Part shown: piece after piece, positions 44,315 through 52,380 of the stretch | Layout of the letters: each line of letters starts with the position of its first letter | How positions within the stretch are numbered: the first letter of the stretch is position 1 | From: Clostridia bacterium | Lineage (GTDB): Bacteria > Bacillota > Clostridia > TANB77 > CAG-508 | Reading direction: 5' to 3' | DNA length: 64,000 nucleotides | Assembly: GCA_017437145.1 (NCBI GenBank) | Contig: JAFSBT010000005.1 | Location: 74,017-138,016, forward strand | Translations under genes and position numbers: made by a program | Notes under the pieces: generated by a model | What the model saw: only the letters and a program-made list of their open reading frames with translations | Databases searched by the model: none | Told to the model about the DNA's origin: nothing

Positions 44315-46096
44315 ATGTTTAATATTGAAGAAGAACTTAAAAAACTCCCTAAGCAACCGGGAGTTTATATTATGAAGGATAAAGATAATCAAATTCTTTA
44401 TGTAGGAAAGGCTATTGTTTTAAAAAACAGAGTAAAACAATACTTTCAAAAAAATAATAAGAGCCCAAGAATTGAGAAGATGGTTTCACTGATTGACCAT
44501 TTTGAATATATAGTAACAGATAACGAAGCTGAGGCTCTAATTTTAGAATGCAACTTAATAAAAAAAAATAGACCAAAGTTTAATGTACTTTTAAAAGATG
44601 ATAAAACATATCCATATATTAAAATAGATATGAAATCAGAGTATCCATCAGTTTTCATGACAAGAAAGTTATTAAATGATGGTTCCAGATATTTTGGACC
44701 GTATCCAAGTATAACAGCTGCTAAGGAAATGCTCTCATTTATAAAGGAACGTTTCCAAATTAGACAGTGTAAAAATTTTAGGGGAAGAACAAGAGAATGT
44801 TTAAATTTTCATATAAAAAAATGTTTAGGACCTTGCGTTAATAAAGTTTCTAAAGAAGAATATAATGAGCAAATAAAACAAATAATTATGCTTTTAGAAG
44901 GAAAGACGTCTCAAGTTATAAAACAATTACAAGAAGAAATGAATGTTTTATCAGATAAACAAGAATATGAAAAAGCTGCAATATTAAGAGACAAAAAAAT
45001 GGCAATAGAAAGAATTTCAGAAAAACAAAGAGTTTCTAATATTAATGAAAAGTCGATAGATGTTTTAGGTATAGCTGAAAATGAATTAGCAATTTGCATA
45101 GAAATTTTATTTATTAGAAATAGCAAAATGATAGGAAGAGAACATTATTTTTTTTCTACTACAAGTAATAAAGAAGAGCTTATTTCAGAGTTCATTAAAC
45201 AATATTATATGGGAAAATTAGATGTTCCAAGTAAAATAATATTAGAATACGAGTTTGAGGATAAAGAATTATTAGAAAAAATATTTTTAGATAAATATAA
45301 TAAAAAAGTGGAATTTAAAGTTCCTAAAAAAGGCGAAAAATTAAGATTTATAGATATGGCGAAAAATAATGCTAGAATTACTTTGGAAAATAGAAACAAA
45401 GAGCAAGAAAATATTTTAACTAATATAAAAGAAACTTTGAAACTCGAAGTATTACCTAAAAAAATTGAAAGTTATGACATATCAAATTTAGCAGGAGAAT
45501 ACATTGTTGCAGGAATGTGTACAGCAATTGATGGCAAAATAAAAAGAAATTTAAACAAACGCTTTAAAATAAAAACTGTTTTTGGACAAGATGATTCAAA
45601 ATGTACAGAGGAAGTTGTAACAAGGAGATTAGCACATTCAATTGAAAATTCAAAAGGAGCTTTTGGTGAGTTACCAGATTTAATATTAGCAGATGGTGGA
45701 ATTATTCAAATAAGAGCAATAAAAAGAGCTTTAGCTCAATACAATTTAGACATACCAGTTTTTGGAATGGTTAAAGATGACAAACATAGAACCAAGGTAC
45801 TTATTGATGCTAATAAGAAAGAAATAAAAATAAATGAGCAATTAATGAATTTTATTACTAATATGCAAGATGAAGTTCACAAAGTAGCTATTGAATATAA
45901 TAGAAAATTGAAACAAAAAGAAATAACAAAATCTAAATTAGATGAAATAAAAGGAATAGGGCCAGAAAAAAAGAAGGAATTGTTAGTTAAATTTGGTAGT
46001 ATAGAAGGTATAAAACTAGCTAAAATAGAAGAATTAACAAAAATAAAGGGAATAAGTGAAAATTTAGCAAGAAAAATCAAGAAAGAATTGGATTGA
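44315..46096 (+). CDS. uvrC: UvrABC system protein C (excinuclease)
   Basis: A 593-residue nucleotide-excision-repair nuclease that makes both incisions. The N-terminal GIY-YIG domain ('LPKQPGVYIMKDKDNQILYVGKA'), the Cys cluster 'CLNFHIKKCLGPC', the UVR motif (about 195-230), the RNase H-like 3'-to-5' nuclease region ('ESYDISNLAGEYIVAGMCTAIDGK') and C-terminal HhH motifs ('LDEIKGIGPEKKKELL') occur in the standard order and length. It overlaps hpt's transcript and is likely co-expressed. Confidence 0.97.
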   Translation: MFNIEEELKKLPKQPGVYIMKDKDNQILYVGKAIVLKNRVKQYFQKNNKSPRIEKMVSLIDHFEYIVTDNEAEALILECNLIKKNRPKFNVLLKDDKTYPYIKIDMKSEYPSVFMTRKLLNDGSRYFGPYPSITAAKEMLSFIKERFQIRQCKNFRGRTRECLNFHIKKCLGPCVNKVSKEEYNEQIKQIIMLLEGKTSQVIKQLQEEMNVLSDKQEYEKAAILRDKKMAIERISEKQRVSNINEKSIDVLGIAENELAICIEILFIRNSKMIGREHYFFSTTSNKEELISEFIKQYYMGKLDVPSKIILEYEFEDKELLEKIFLDKYNKKVEFKVPKKGEKLRFIDMAKNNARITLENRNKEQENILTNIKETLKLEVLPKKIESYDISNLAGEYIVAGMCTAIDGKIKRNLNKRFKIKTVFGQDDSKCTEEVVTRRLAHSIENSKGAFGELPDLILADGGIIQIRAIKRALAQYNLDIPVFGMVKDDKHRTKVLIDANKKEIKINEQLMNFITNMQDEVHKVAIEYNRKLKQKEITKSKLDEIKGIGPEKKKELLVKFGSIEGIKLAKIEELTKIKGISENLARKIKKELD

Positions 46097-46114
46097 AAGT
46101 TAGAATATCTATGA

Positions 46115-46153
46115 ATATTTATGAATATATATTTAATATAAATTCATAAATAT
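46115..46153 (+). promoter_or_regulatory. Inverted repeat abutting a ribosome site
   Basis: ATATTTATGAAT (46115-46126) and ATTCATAAATAT (46142-46153), perfect 12-bp arms, directly followed by AGGAGG of the 65-residue gene. Confidence 0.55.
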
Positions 46154-46166
46154 AGGAGGATTTTAT

Positions 46167-46364
46167 ATGATAGATATTACTAATGATAAATTTTGGGAAG
46201 CGGATTATGAAATAAAAAGAAGGGAACCAGCAAAAACAAATATAGTAAGAAATTTCATGCATGAACATAAGATTATATCTGCAAGCTTAATTTGTTTGGG
46301 AATATGCGTAATTATGAATGCTTGCCTAATTTATAGTTTTTTTAAAATATTAAATACATTATAG
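46167..46364 (+). CDS. Small single-pass membrane protein
   Basis: A 65-residue protein: a charged N-terminal half ('DKFWEADYEIKRREPAKTN') and one hydrophobic segment (about 39-62, 'IISASLICLGICVIMNACLIY'). AGGAGG precedes the ATG. No family is recognised. It lies between uvrC and a methyltransferase gene. Confidence 0.6.
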   Translation: MIDITNDKFWEADYEIKRREPAKTNIVRNFMHEHKIISASLICLGICVIMNACLIYSFFKILNTL

Positions 46365-46396
46365 AGATAGTAAAAATAAAAAGAGGTGCTTTAGAA

Positions 46397-47260
46397 ATGA
46401 ATGTAGCAAATAATTGGAAAGATTATGAAATAATAGATATGGCAAATGGTGAGAAATTAGAAAGATGGGGAAATCATGTTTTGGTAAGACCAGACCCTCA
46501 AATAATTTGGAAAGAGAAAAGTTTTCCAAAAGAATGGGAAAAAGCAGAAGCTGTTTATAAAAGAAGTAAAACAGGAGGCGGTGGTTGGAATTATAAAAAG
46601 AAATTACCTGCTTCTTGGCAAATTAAATATAAAGATTTAATATTTAATATAAAACCAATGGGGTTTAAACATACAGGTTTATTTCCGGAACAAGCTGTAA
46701 ATTGGGAATGGATGATGCAAAAAATCAAAACAGCAAAAAGAGAAATTAAAGTATTAAATTTATTTGCATATACAGGAGGTGCATCTGTTGCATGTTTATC
46801 AGCAGGAGCATCAGTATGCCATGTTGATAGTTCAAAAGGTATGGTTGCGTGGGCAAAAGAAAATGTAATATCATCAAAATTACAAGATAAACCAATAAGA
46901 TATATTGTAGATGATGTTGTAAAATTTGTTCAAAGAGAAATTCGTAGAGGAAACAAGTATGATGCAATAATAATGGATCCGCCATCATATGGAAGAGGTG
47001 CATCAGGGGAAGTGTGGCAATTTGAAGAAAGTATTGAAGGATTAATTTCAATATGTGCACAAGTGTTAAGTGATAAGCCTTTATTCTTCTTAGTAAATTC
47101 ATATACTACTGGAATATCTCCAGAAGTTATAAATAATATTTTAAGAATACATTTAGGTAAATATAAAGGAAAAATCTATGCAGGGGAAATAGGACTTCCA
47201 ATGCAAAATTCAGAAATAGTGTTGCCATGTGGTAATTTTAGCAGGTGGGAACAAATTTAG
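46397..47260 (+). CDS. Class I SAM-dependent rRNA methyltransferase (RlmI/RlmK-like)
   Basis: A 287-residue methyltransferase. The SAM-binding motif I is 'VLNLFAYTGGASVACLSAGA', acidic motif II is 'VCHVDSSKGMVAWAKEN', and the catalytic motif IV is 'DAIIMDPPSYGRGASGEVW', characteristic of the RlmI/RlmK (PF10672) group that methylates 23S rRNA. The N-terminal PUA domain of full RlmI is missing, so this is the shorter form. AGAGGTG precedes the ATG. A strong terminator follows. Confidence 0.88.
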   Translation: MNVANNWKDYEIIDMANGEKLERWGNHVLVRPDPQIIWKEKSFPKEWEKAEAVYKRSKTGGGGWNYKKKLPASWQIKYKDLIFNIKPMGFKHTGLFPEQAVNWEWMMQKIKTAKREIKVLNLFAYTGGASVACLSAGASVCHVDSSKGMVAWAKENVISSKLQDKPIRYIVDDVVKFVQREIRRGNKYDAIIMDPPSYGRGASGEVWQFEESIEGLISICAQVLSDKPLFFLVNSYTTGISPEVINNILRIHLGKYKGKIYAGEIGLPMQNSEIVLPCGNFSRWEQI

Positions 47261-47285
47261 ATTATGTTAATTTTATAAAATAATC

Positions 47286-47334
47286 AAAATCATATACGAA
47301 ATTTTAAAAATATAAAATTCGTATATGATTTTTT
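47286..47334 (+). terminator. Intrinsic terminator between the methyltransferase and agrB
   Basis: A 14-bp stem AAATCATATACGAA / TTCGTATATGATTT with a T-run. The 70 bp from here to agrB contain no consensus promoter; a TGTC repeat at about 47362-47390 could be part of an AgrA-type site, which is speculative. Confidence 0.85.
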
Positions 47335-47411
47335 GTCGTTTATAAATGAAATATAAAAAGGTGTCAAAAATGTAATAAAATTGTCTCATAGAAAAGTTAG
47401 AGGTGATTGTT

Positions 47412-48038
47412 TTGATAGAAAAAATATGCAACTCTTTAACTAATCGAATAAGACTAAAGATGCCAGAAATTGATGATGAACGTGCAGAAATAATAAATTA
47501 TGGGTTACAATTAGTAATTGGAGAAATTCCTAAGAATTTAATAATGTTATTAATTGCATGGGCATTAGGTGTTTTAGAATTATCAATATTTACATTATTG
47601 GTAATGTTACCATATAAAATAGTTTCTGGAGGAGTACATTTAAAAACACATATAGGATGTATAATTACAACAAGTTTATTTTATTCAGGTACAGCAATAT
47701 TAAGTAAAAATAGTATTATTGAACCTACATATTTAAAATATTTAATAGTTACACTTATATGGTTATTTAGTATTATAATGATAAGTTTATATGCACCAGC
47801 AGATACAGAAGAAGTGCCAATTTTAAGAAAAAACGAAAGAAAAATAAAAAAGATATTATCATATATATTTATGACAGCAACATTATTAGCTGGAATAATA
47901 GTAAAAGATTCTACATTATCTAATATCTTAATTTTTGGAACTTTAATACAAACTATATTTATTTCAAAAGTTACATATACTTTAACAAAATGTAAATATG
48001 GGTATTTAGAGGCATATAAAAATAGCACAAATGCTTAA
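47412..48038 (+). CDS. agrB: Accessory gene regulator protein B (AgrB)
   Basis: A 208-residue polytopic membrane cysteine protease that cuts and cyclises the AgrD propeptide. Family features: a charged N terminus ('RIRLKMPEIDDERAEIINYGLQLVIGEIPKN'), the His in 'SGGVHLKTHIGC' near residue 77-88 with the catalytic Cys just after it, and four to six membrane segments. The start TTG 47412 is chosen because AGAGGTG lies about six bases upstream; GTG 47403 overlaps that site. agrD follows 64 bp downstream. Confidence 0.93.
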   Translation: MIEKICNSLTNRIRLKMPEIDDERAEIINYGLQLVIGEIPKNLIMLLIAWALGVLELSIFTLLVMLPYKIVSGGVHLKTHIGCIITTSLFYSGTAILSKNSIIEPTYLKYLIVTLIWLFSIIMISLYAPADTEEVPILRKNERKIKKILSYIFMTATLLAGIIVKDSTLSNILIFGTLIQTIFISKVTYTLTKCKYGYLEAYKNSTNA

Positions 48039-48102
48039 AACCTTGTTTTCATTATATTTTATTATATGAAATTATAAAAAAATGGAAAAGGAGGGATTTA
48101 CA

Positions 48103-48222
48103 TTGTTAAAATTATTAGCTAAAATTGCTGAAAAATATGCAAGAAGCACAAATACAGCATGTTTTATTTTGTTAGCATATCACCAACCCAAAATGCCAGC
48201 ATCATTAATCAAAAAAGATTAA
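48103..48222 (+). CDS. agrD: AgrD autoinducer propeptide
   Basis: A 39-residue peptide with a TTG start, nine bases after GGAGGG. It has the three AgrD parts: an amphipathic N-terminal helix (MLKLLAKIAEKYA), a central segment with a single Cys (STNTACFILLAYHQ), and the conserved acidic/Pro C-terminal recognition segment QPKMPASL followed by IKKD. Cyclisation from the Cys to a residue before the QPK segment should give a small thiolactone. It is directly downstream of agrB, as in other agr loci. Confidence 0.88.
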   Translation: MLKLLAKIAEKYARSTNTACFILLAYHQPKMPASLIKKD

Positions 48223-48248
48223 TTTAATAAATTTTTTTAATTATGTTA

Positions 48249-48275
48249 AAAGTCAACCTTAAAGTTGATTTTTAT
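48249..48275 (+). terminator. Terminator after agrD
   Basis: Stem AGTCAAC / GTTGATT with a six-base loop and a T-run. Confidence 0.65.
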
Positions 48276-48282
48276 AAAAACG

Positions 48283-48323
48283 AAAGGGAAGCTTATATTC
48301 GACATCTTAAAGCTTCCCTTTTC
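48283..48323. terminator. Bidirectional terminator between agrBD and agrAC
   Basis: Perfect 12-bp stem AAAGGGAAGCTT / AAGCTTCCCTTT with a 15-nt loop and flanking A/T-runs, just past the agrC stop. Confidence 0.85.
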
Positions 48324-48334
48324 CCCATTTTATA

Positions 48335-49687
48335 TTAACTATATATTTCTAGTTGTTGTTTAAATAATTTACTATCCTTAGTAGTATGCAAGTTTAAATT
48401 ATTATTTTTCTTTAGAATTTGACGAACTTCCCATAAACCTAGGCCATGTGAACCAACTTCTTTTTCTTTTGATGTAAAACCTTTATCAAAAATTTTATCT
48501 ATATTAATATCTTTATTTTTATAAGTATTTTCAATAATAATTAATTGTCTGTTTTGTTTAATATCATTTCTAATAGTTATATTTATTATTTTTTCTTCAC
48601 ATTCTTTAGACGCTTCAATTGCATTATCTATTAAAATTCCTAAAATTCGGCTTAGTTCATAAATTTTCATATTAATAGTACTTAAATCTAACATAACTTC
48701 TAAATTAAATTTTATTCCAAGTTCATCTGCTGTGTGATATTTAGATGTAAGTAAACTATAAATTGCTGGATTATTTATAATATCAGGGTTTAGAATACTT
48801 AAATTATTTATTCTTTGGCAATCATCTAAAAGTTCATTATAATATTCTTTCAATCCATCAATATTTTCAGTAGAAATATATCCACCAATTGCTTGAACAA
48901 TATTATTAAAATCATGTTTAAATCCTCTAATATTATCATGTAAAATTGTTAAAGTTTTATTATATAATTTTTCTTCTTCTAAATTTTGGGTAGTTACTTC
49001 TAATTTATTAGTTCTTAAGAGACTATAAAAACTAATGCAAAAATATATGAATAAGGTAATTATATTAATAATACTTAAAGACATAGGAATAGTATTAAAA
49101 TAAACTGTTATTAAATATGACTGTATAGCAATAGCTATAATTCCAATTATAAAATTAATTAATATTCTAAAGTTGCTCTTTAATTTATTTAATAAATTAA
49201 TATTAAAATCAATTTTCAATAACAATCTATAAATAATAAATATAGTGGTATACAATATTAAGGAGTATACAGTTTTGTGAATAGGAATATTCAGAATATC
49301 ATAATTTGATGAGACGCCTAAAATTATCATGTATATATTTATTAATAAAGAAGTAATTAGGGTAAATATTCCATAAGGTAATATTACTGCTAGAATTGAT
49401 TTTAAAATATTAGTTTTAAAGATAATCATAACTAATATAGGAAATATTATAATATTTACAAAAGTGTTGTAAGGAGAAGGCACTACATATGTAGATAATA
49501 AAGATGTAATAGAGAATATTGTTATAAATATAAGCTTTTGCTTTTTTGAGGAATTTATACGTAATATTGTACAAAAAAGTAGTGTTATTAGTAAGGCTTC
49601 CAAAAAAATCATAGGAATGCTAATTATATTCAACATCACCTCATTTTCTGTTGTTAATGCTGTCCAAATTGTTTGAAGAAATTCCAT
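48335..49687 (-). CDS. agrC: AgrC-type sensor histidine kinase
   Basis: A 450-residue membrane histidine kinase, the presumed receptor for the AgrD-derived peptide. Six to seven hydrophobic segments fill residues 15-215. The kinase core follows: the phospho-accepting His in 'RGFKHDFNNIVQAIGG' (HPK10 type), N-box 'ILIDNAIEASKE', and G-box 'GSHGLGLWEVRQIL'. GGAGGTG precedes the ATG. It overlaps the agrA 3' end by 47 bases, indicating a coupled agrA-agrC transcript, in the order AgrA first. Confidence 0.93.
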   Translation of the reverse strand: MEFLQTIWTALTTENEVMLNIISIPMIFLEALLITLLFCTILRINSSKKQKLIFITIFSITSLLSTYVVPSPYNTFVNIIIFPILVMIIFKTNILKSILAVILPYGIFTLITSLLINIYMIILGVSSNYDILNIPIHKTVYSLILYTTIFIIYRLLLKIDFNINLLNKLKSNFRILINFIIGIIAIAIQSYLITVYFNTIPMSLSIINIITLFIYFCISFYSLLRTNKLEVTTQNLEEEKLYNKTLTILHDNIRGFKHDFNNIVQAIGGYISTENIDGLKEYYNELLDDCQRINNLSILNPDIINNPAIYSLLTSKYHTADELGIKFNLEVMLDLSTINMKIYELSRILGILIDNAIEASKECEEKIINITIRNDIKQNRQLIIIENTYKNKDINIDKIFDKGFTSKEKEVGSHGLGLWEVRQILKKNNNLNLHTTKDSKLFKQQLEIYS

Positions 49688-50381
49688 TTTTAAACACCTC
49701 CATAAAATTGTTTTTATATTTTGCTCCTATAGAGCAATTTTCATTATTTGAAAAAGTAATTATATTTTTATTAGTTTCAATATCAGTAATATTATTAACA
49801 TTTGCAATAAATGATTTATGACATCTTACAAAATTTTCTGGTAGACAATCTTCTATTTTATTAAAAGAAGTATATGATTCATATGTTCGGTCATCAGTGT
49901 GCACAATTAATTTCATACCATCTCTTCTAATATAATTTATATCATCTTGGTTTATAATAGTTTTGTTATTATTAAGTTTTAAAAATTTTGCAGGAGATTT
50001 TTCTATATCATCCATTAGTCTTAAAATAGTTTCTTCAAGTTTCTCTTCAATTATAGGTTTGGGTAGATAATCAAAAGTTTTATATTTATATGCTAATAAT
50101 GCATATTCCAAATGACCAGTTGTAAATATAATATAAACATCTTTATTGTTTTTTCTAACAGTATCAGCAATATCACAACCTGACATATTTTCTTTCAAAT
50201 TAATATCTAATACCAAAACATCAACTTTATTATTTTCAATATAATTTAGAACATCAGTAGAAGACTGTGCTTTTAAAGATACAGTTGCATCGATATTATT
50301 ATTTATAAAGATAGCTTCCAACATTTTATTTAATCTATTTAAAGTTGGTAAATTGTCATCACATAATACAAAATTTAACAT
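49641..50381 (-). CDS. agrA: AgrA-type response regulator (LytTR)
   Basis: A 246-residue regulator. The receiver domain (1-125) has the phospho-acceptor Asp in 'VDVLVLDINLKENMSG', with acidic 'CDDN' near the N terminus and Lys in 'YLPKPI'. The LytTR DNA-binding domain (140-235) includes 'INYIRRDGMKLIVHTDD' and 'FVRCHKSFIANVNNI'. It should activate agrBD and targets when phosphorylated by AgrC. GGAG precedes the ATG. A near-consensus promoter lies about 90 bp upstream. Confidence 0.94.
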   Translation of the reverse strand: MLNFVLCDDNLPTLNRLNKMLEAIFINNNIDATVSLKAQSSTDVLNYIENNKVDVLVLDINLKENMSGCDIADTVRKNNKDVYIIFTTGHLEYALLAYKYKTFDYLPKPIIEEKLEETILRLMDDIEKSPAKFLKLNNNKTIINQDDINYIRRDGMKLIVHTDDRTYESYTSFNKIEDCLPENFVRCHKSFIANVNNITDIETNKNIITFSNNENCSIGAKYKNNFMEVFKNGISSNNLDSINNRK

Positions 50382-50469
50382 ATATATAATCTCCTGTAAT
50401 GTATTTTATATATTGATAGTATAAGGAATATTATTTATAAAAAATTCCTTATTTTTCCAGAATACAACT

Positions 50470-50498
50470 AATATAATCTAAAAACAAACTATTGTCAA
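50470..50498 (-). promoter_or_regulatory. Promoter of agrA-agrC
   Basis: On the minus strand, TTGACA (plus 50493-50498), a 17-bp spacer, then TATATT (plus 50470-50475). The leader carries an AAGGAAT/ATTCCTT hairpin (50423-50450). Confidence 0.7.
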
Positions 50499-50538
50499 GA
50501 AAAAAAGACAAAAATGAAAGAAGAAGGTAGGAAAATGG

Positions 50539-50575
50539 CAAAAAAAGAGCAATTTTGTTAAATTTGCTCTTTTTT
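50539..50575 (-). terminator. Terminator overlapping the racemase stop codon
   Basis: Stem AAAAAAGAGCAAATTT / AAAATTGCTCTTTTTT with a T-run on the minus strand. The end of the racemase coding frame forms part of the left arm. Confidence 0.85.
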
Positions 50576-51635
50576 GTCGTATTGTTTATTAATGAAGTTT
50601 GTACTCATAGATCTAAGTAAAACAGAATAATTTACGTTAAATGCGATTTCGTCACCAACAGAATAATTTTTTTCACTGTCTGTAACATCTAATATAATAT
50701 AATCACTGCTTCCGGTCCAAAATTTCAATTTTATTATCAAGAGGTATTAAACCTTTTGTTGTTATATCTTGTTTTCCAATTGCTATTAATGCGCGTTTTC
50801 TGATGCCTTTATCTATAAAAACAGGTGGTTCTCCAAAAGAGTTATATAAACCAGGAGTGCCACGAGGAATAGAAGGTTTTTGTTTTAGTTCAACAATTTG
50901 ACCTTTTAAAGTGAAATTATTTCTTGAAAATTCTTTTATAGGCTTTTCAATACAAGGGATGTTTCCAAGGAAAACTGCTTCGCCAATTCGAACATTATTA
51001 ATATTTTTAGGAAGTTCTCCATTTTTTAACATTTCAAAAGATGTTGAATTACCTCCAGTTACTACTTTAAATTTAATATTAAATTTTTCTTCTAATGTAA
51101 TTGCTAAATCAGAAAGCTCTTTCATATTTTCTTTGCTAGGCATAATAGAAGCGTAACAACTAAGGTTAGAACCTATTCCATATAATTCAATGTTTTCAAG
51201 CTTAAGAGTTGCTTCAACTAATTCTTCAATTTCCTTTGAATCTGAGCCTTCACGTAAATCACCTAATTCATACATTAATATTATTTTATGAATTTTGTTT
51301 TGTTTTTTAGCTTCAGAATTTAATTCAAGTATAGTTTTTAATTCGCTATTTAAACTTACATCAGAATATTTAACAACATCAGATATTTCTGATAACATGG
51401 GTTCTCTAATAAGCCATTTTTCAACATCTATATCTTTATAATCTATAAAATTTTGTATACGTGATTCACAAATGGTTTCGATTCCATTATTTACAAGTTC
51501 TTCAACTATTCTTTTATCAGAAACTAAACATTTTGTTACTAAACTAAGCTTAACATTGTTGTCTTCACATATTTTTTTCATTGCTTTTGCATTTTTTATA
51601 ATACCATTCAAATCAATTTCTAATTTAGGATACAT
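50558..51635 (-). CDS. PLP-dependent amino-acid racemase (alanine/ornithine racemase family), with +1 shift at CGG
   Basis: A fold-type III PLP enzyme. The PLP Lys is in 'LSLVTKCLVSD' near residue 36. 'GIGSNLSCYASIMPS', 'KVVTGGNSTSFEML' and 'VRIGEAVFLGN' are typical of the ornithine-racemase-like branch. The frame breaks at CGG (minus 50714-50712); skipping one base gives 'IEILDGSSDYIILDVTDSEK', the expected family C terminus, for about 358 residues in all. Unshifted, it would stop three codons later. Its start overlaps the gatD-like stop by 11 bases, so it belongs to the murT-gatD-like operon and may supply a D-amino acid to it. Confidence 0.82.
50711..50714 (-). other. Putative +1 frameshift site CGGA (racemase)
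   Basis: On the minus strand, zero frame reads TTG GAC CGG AAG CAG TGA. Skipping one C gives TTG GAC GGA AGC AGT GAT TAT, decoding LDGSSDY, matching the LGxSSDH motif of the family. Confidence 0.75.
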
Positions 51636-52380
51636 CTTTTTCTCCTTTTTGGTTTATGAAATTTTTTATTGCATTTAAAGAATTTATTTCAAGAGCAAAA
51701 TCATTATCAGTTAAAATTTTTTCTATATTTATACCTTTGTTTTTTAAAGCATTTTTTATTAGAAGTTCGGTATACCAAGGGTTTTTAATAAAAACAGGAC
51801 CTAAAGCATTTGTGTAGATAATGTTTTTATATTTTGCTCCTTCAGTTTTTTCATTATATCCATTATTCCCACTTCCATATTCAAGTGTGGCTAAACTAAT
51901 ATCAGAGTGTAAAATAGTATCTAACATTTTAATTTGGCATCCTACAATTTCCATATTATTTTCATTTAATTTAAATAATATATCATCCCCATAGATACTT
52001 TTCCTTTCAACTAAATCCATATCTAAAAAACCTAAACCTTCAAATTCAGAGTCTTTTCTGATAGTTTTTTTTGCCATAATACAACCAGAAGCACCAATTA
52101 AAACGATAGTTTTATTATCATCAATAAATTTTTGTAATTCATTAGAATATTTTTTTAATGTTTCAATTATTGTAGGCATTACTTTAATTTCACCAACATT
52201 AAAAAACATAATATCATTATTTTCAAAATCTATTTCGTTATTATAGCTTTCTACCTTGTTGATATTAACTTTAATATCAAGCATATTGCCGATTTTTTCA
52301 AAAGCCATAATGTTGCCTCTATCACCATGAAGATTAAGAATATCAGGATACATCCATAAAATATTTAATTCATTAATCAT
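51625..52380 (-). CDS. GatD-like glutamine-amidotransferase homologue lacking the catalytic dyad
   Basis: A 251-residue protein of the cobyric-acid-synthase/GatD class. The N-terminal 'LWMYPDILNLHGDRGNIMAFE' and the overall length match GatD. In working enzymes the nucleophile Cys sits in an ICGG-type turn; here the equivalent reads 'VLIGASGCIMAKK', with Gly-Ala-Ser in place and the only Cys four residues on. The catalytic His of the 'HGPLLxxNP' segment is replaced in 'NALGPVFIKNP'. So glutaminase activity appears lost. It overlaps the MurT-like gene by eight bases. It may act as a structural partner rather than an ammonia supplier. The alignment is by eye. Confidence 0.75.
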   Translation of the reverse strand: MINELNILWMYPDILNLHGDRGNIMAFEKIGNMLDIKVNINKVESYNNEIDFENNDIMFFNVGEIKVMPTIIETLKKYSNELQKFIDDNKTIVLIGASGCIMAKKTIRKDSEFEGLGFLDMDLVERKSIYGDDILFKLNENNMEIVGCQIKMLDTILHSDISLATLEYGSGNNGYNEKTEGAKYKNIIYTNALGPVFIKNPWYTELLIKNALKNKGINIEKILTDNDFALEINSLNAIKNFINQKGEKDVS

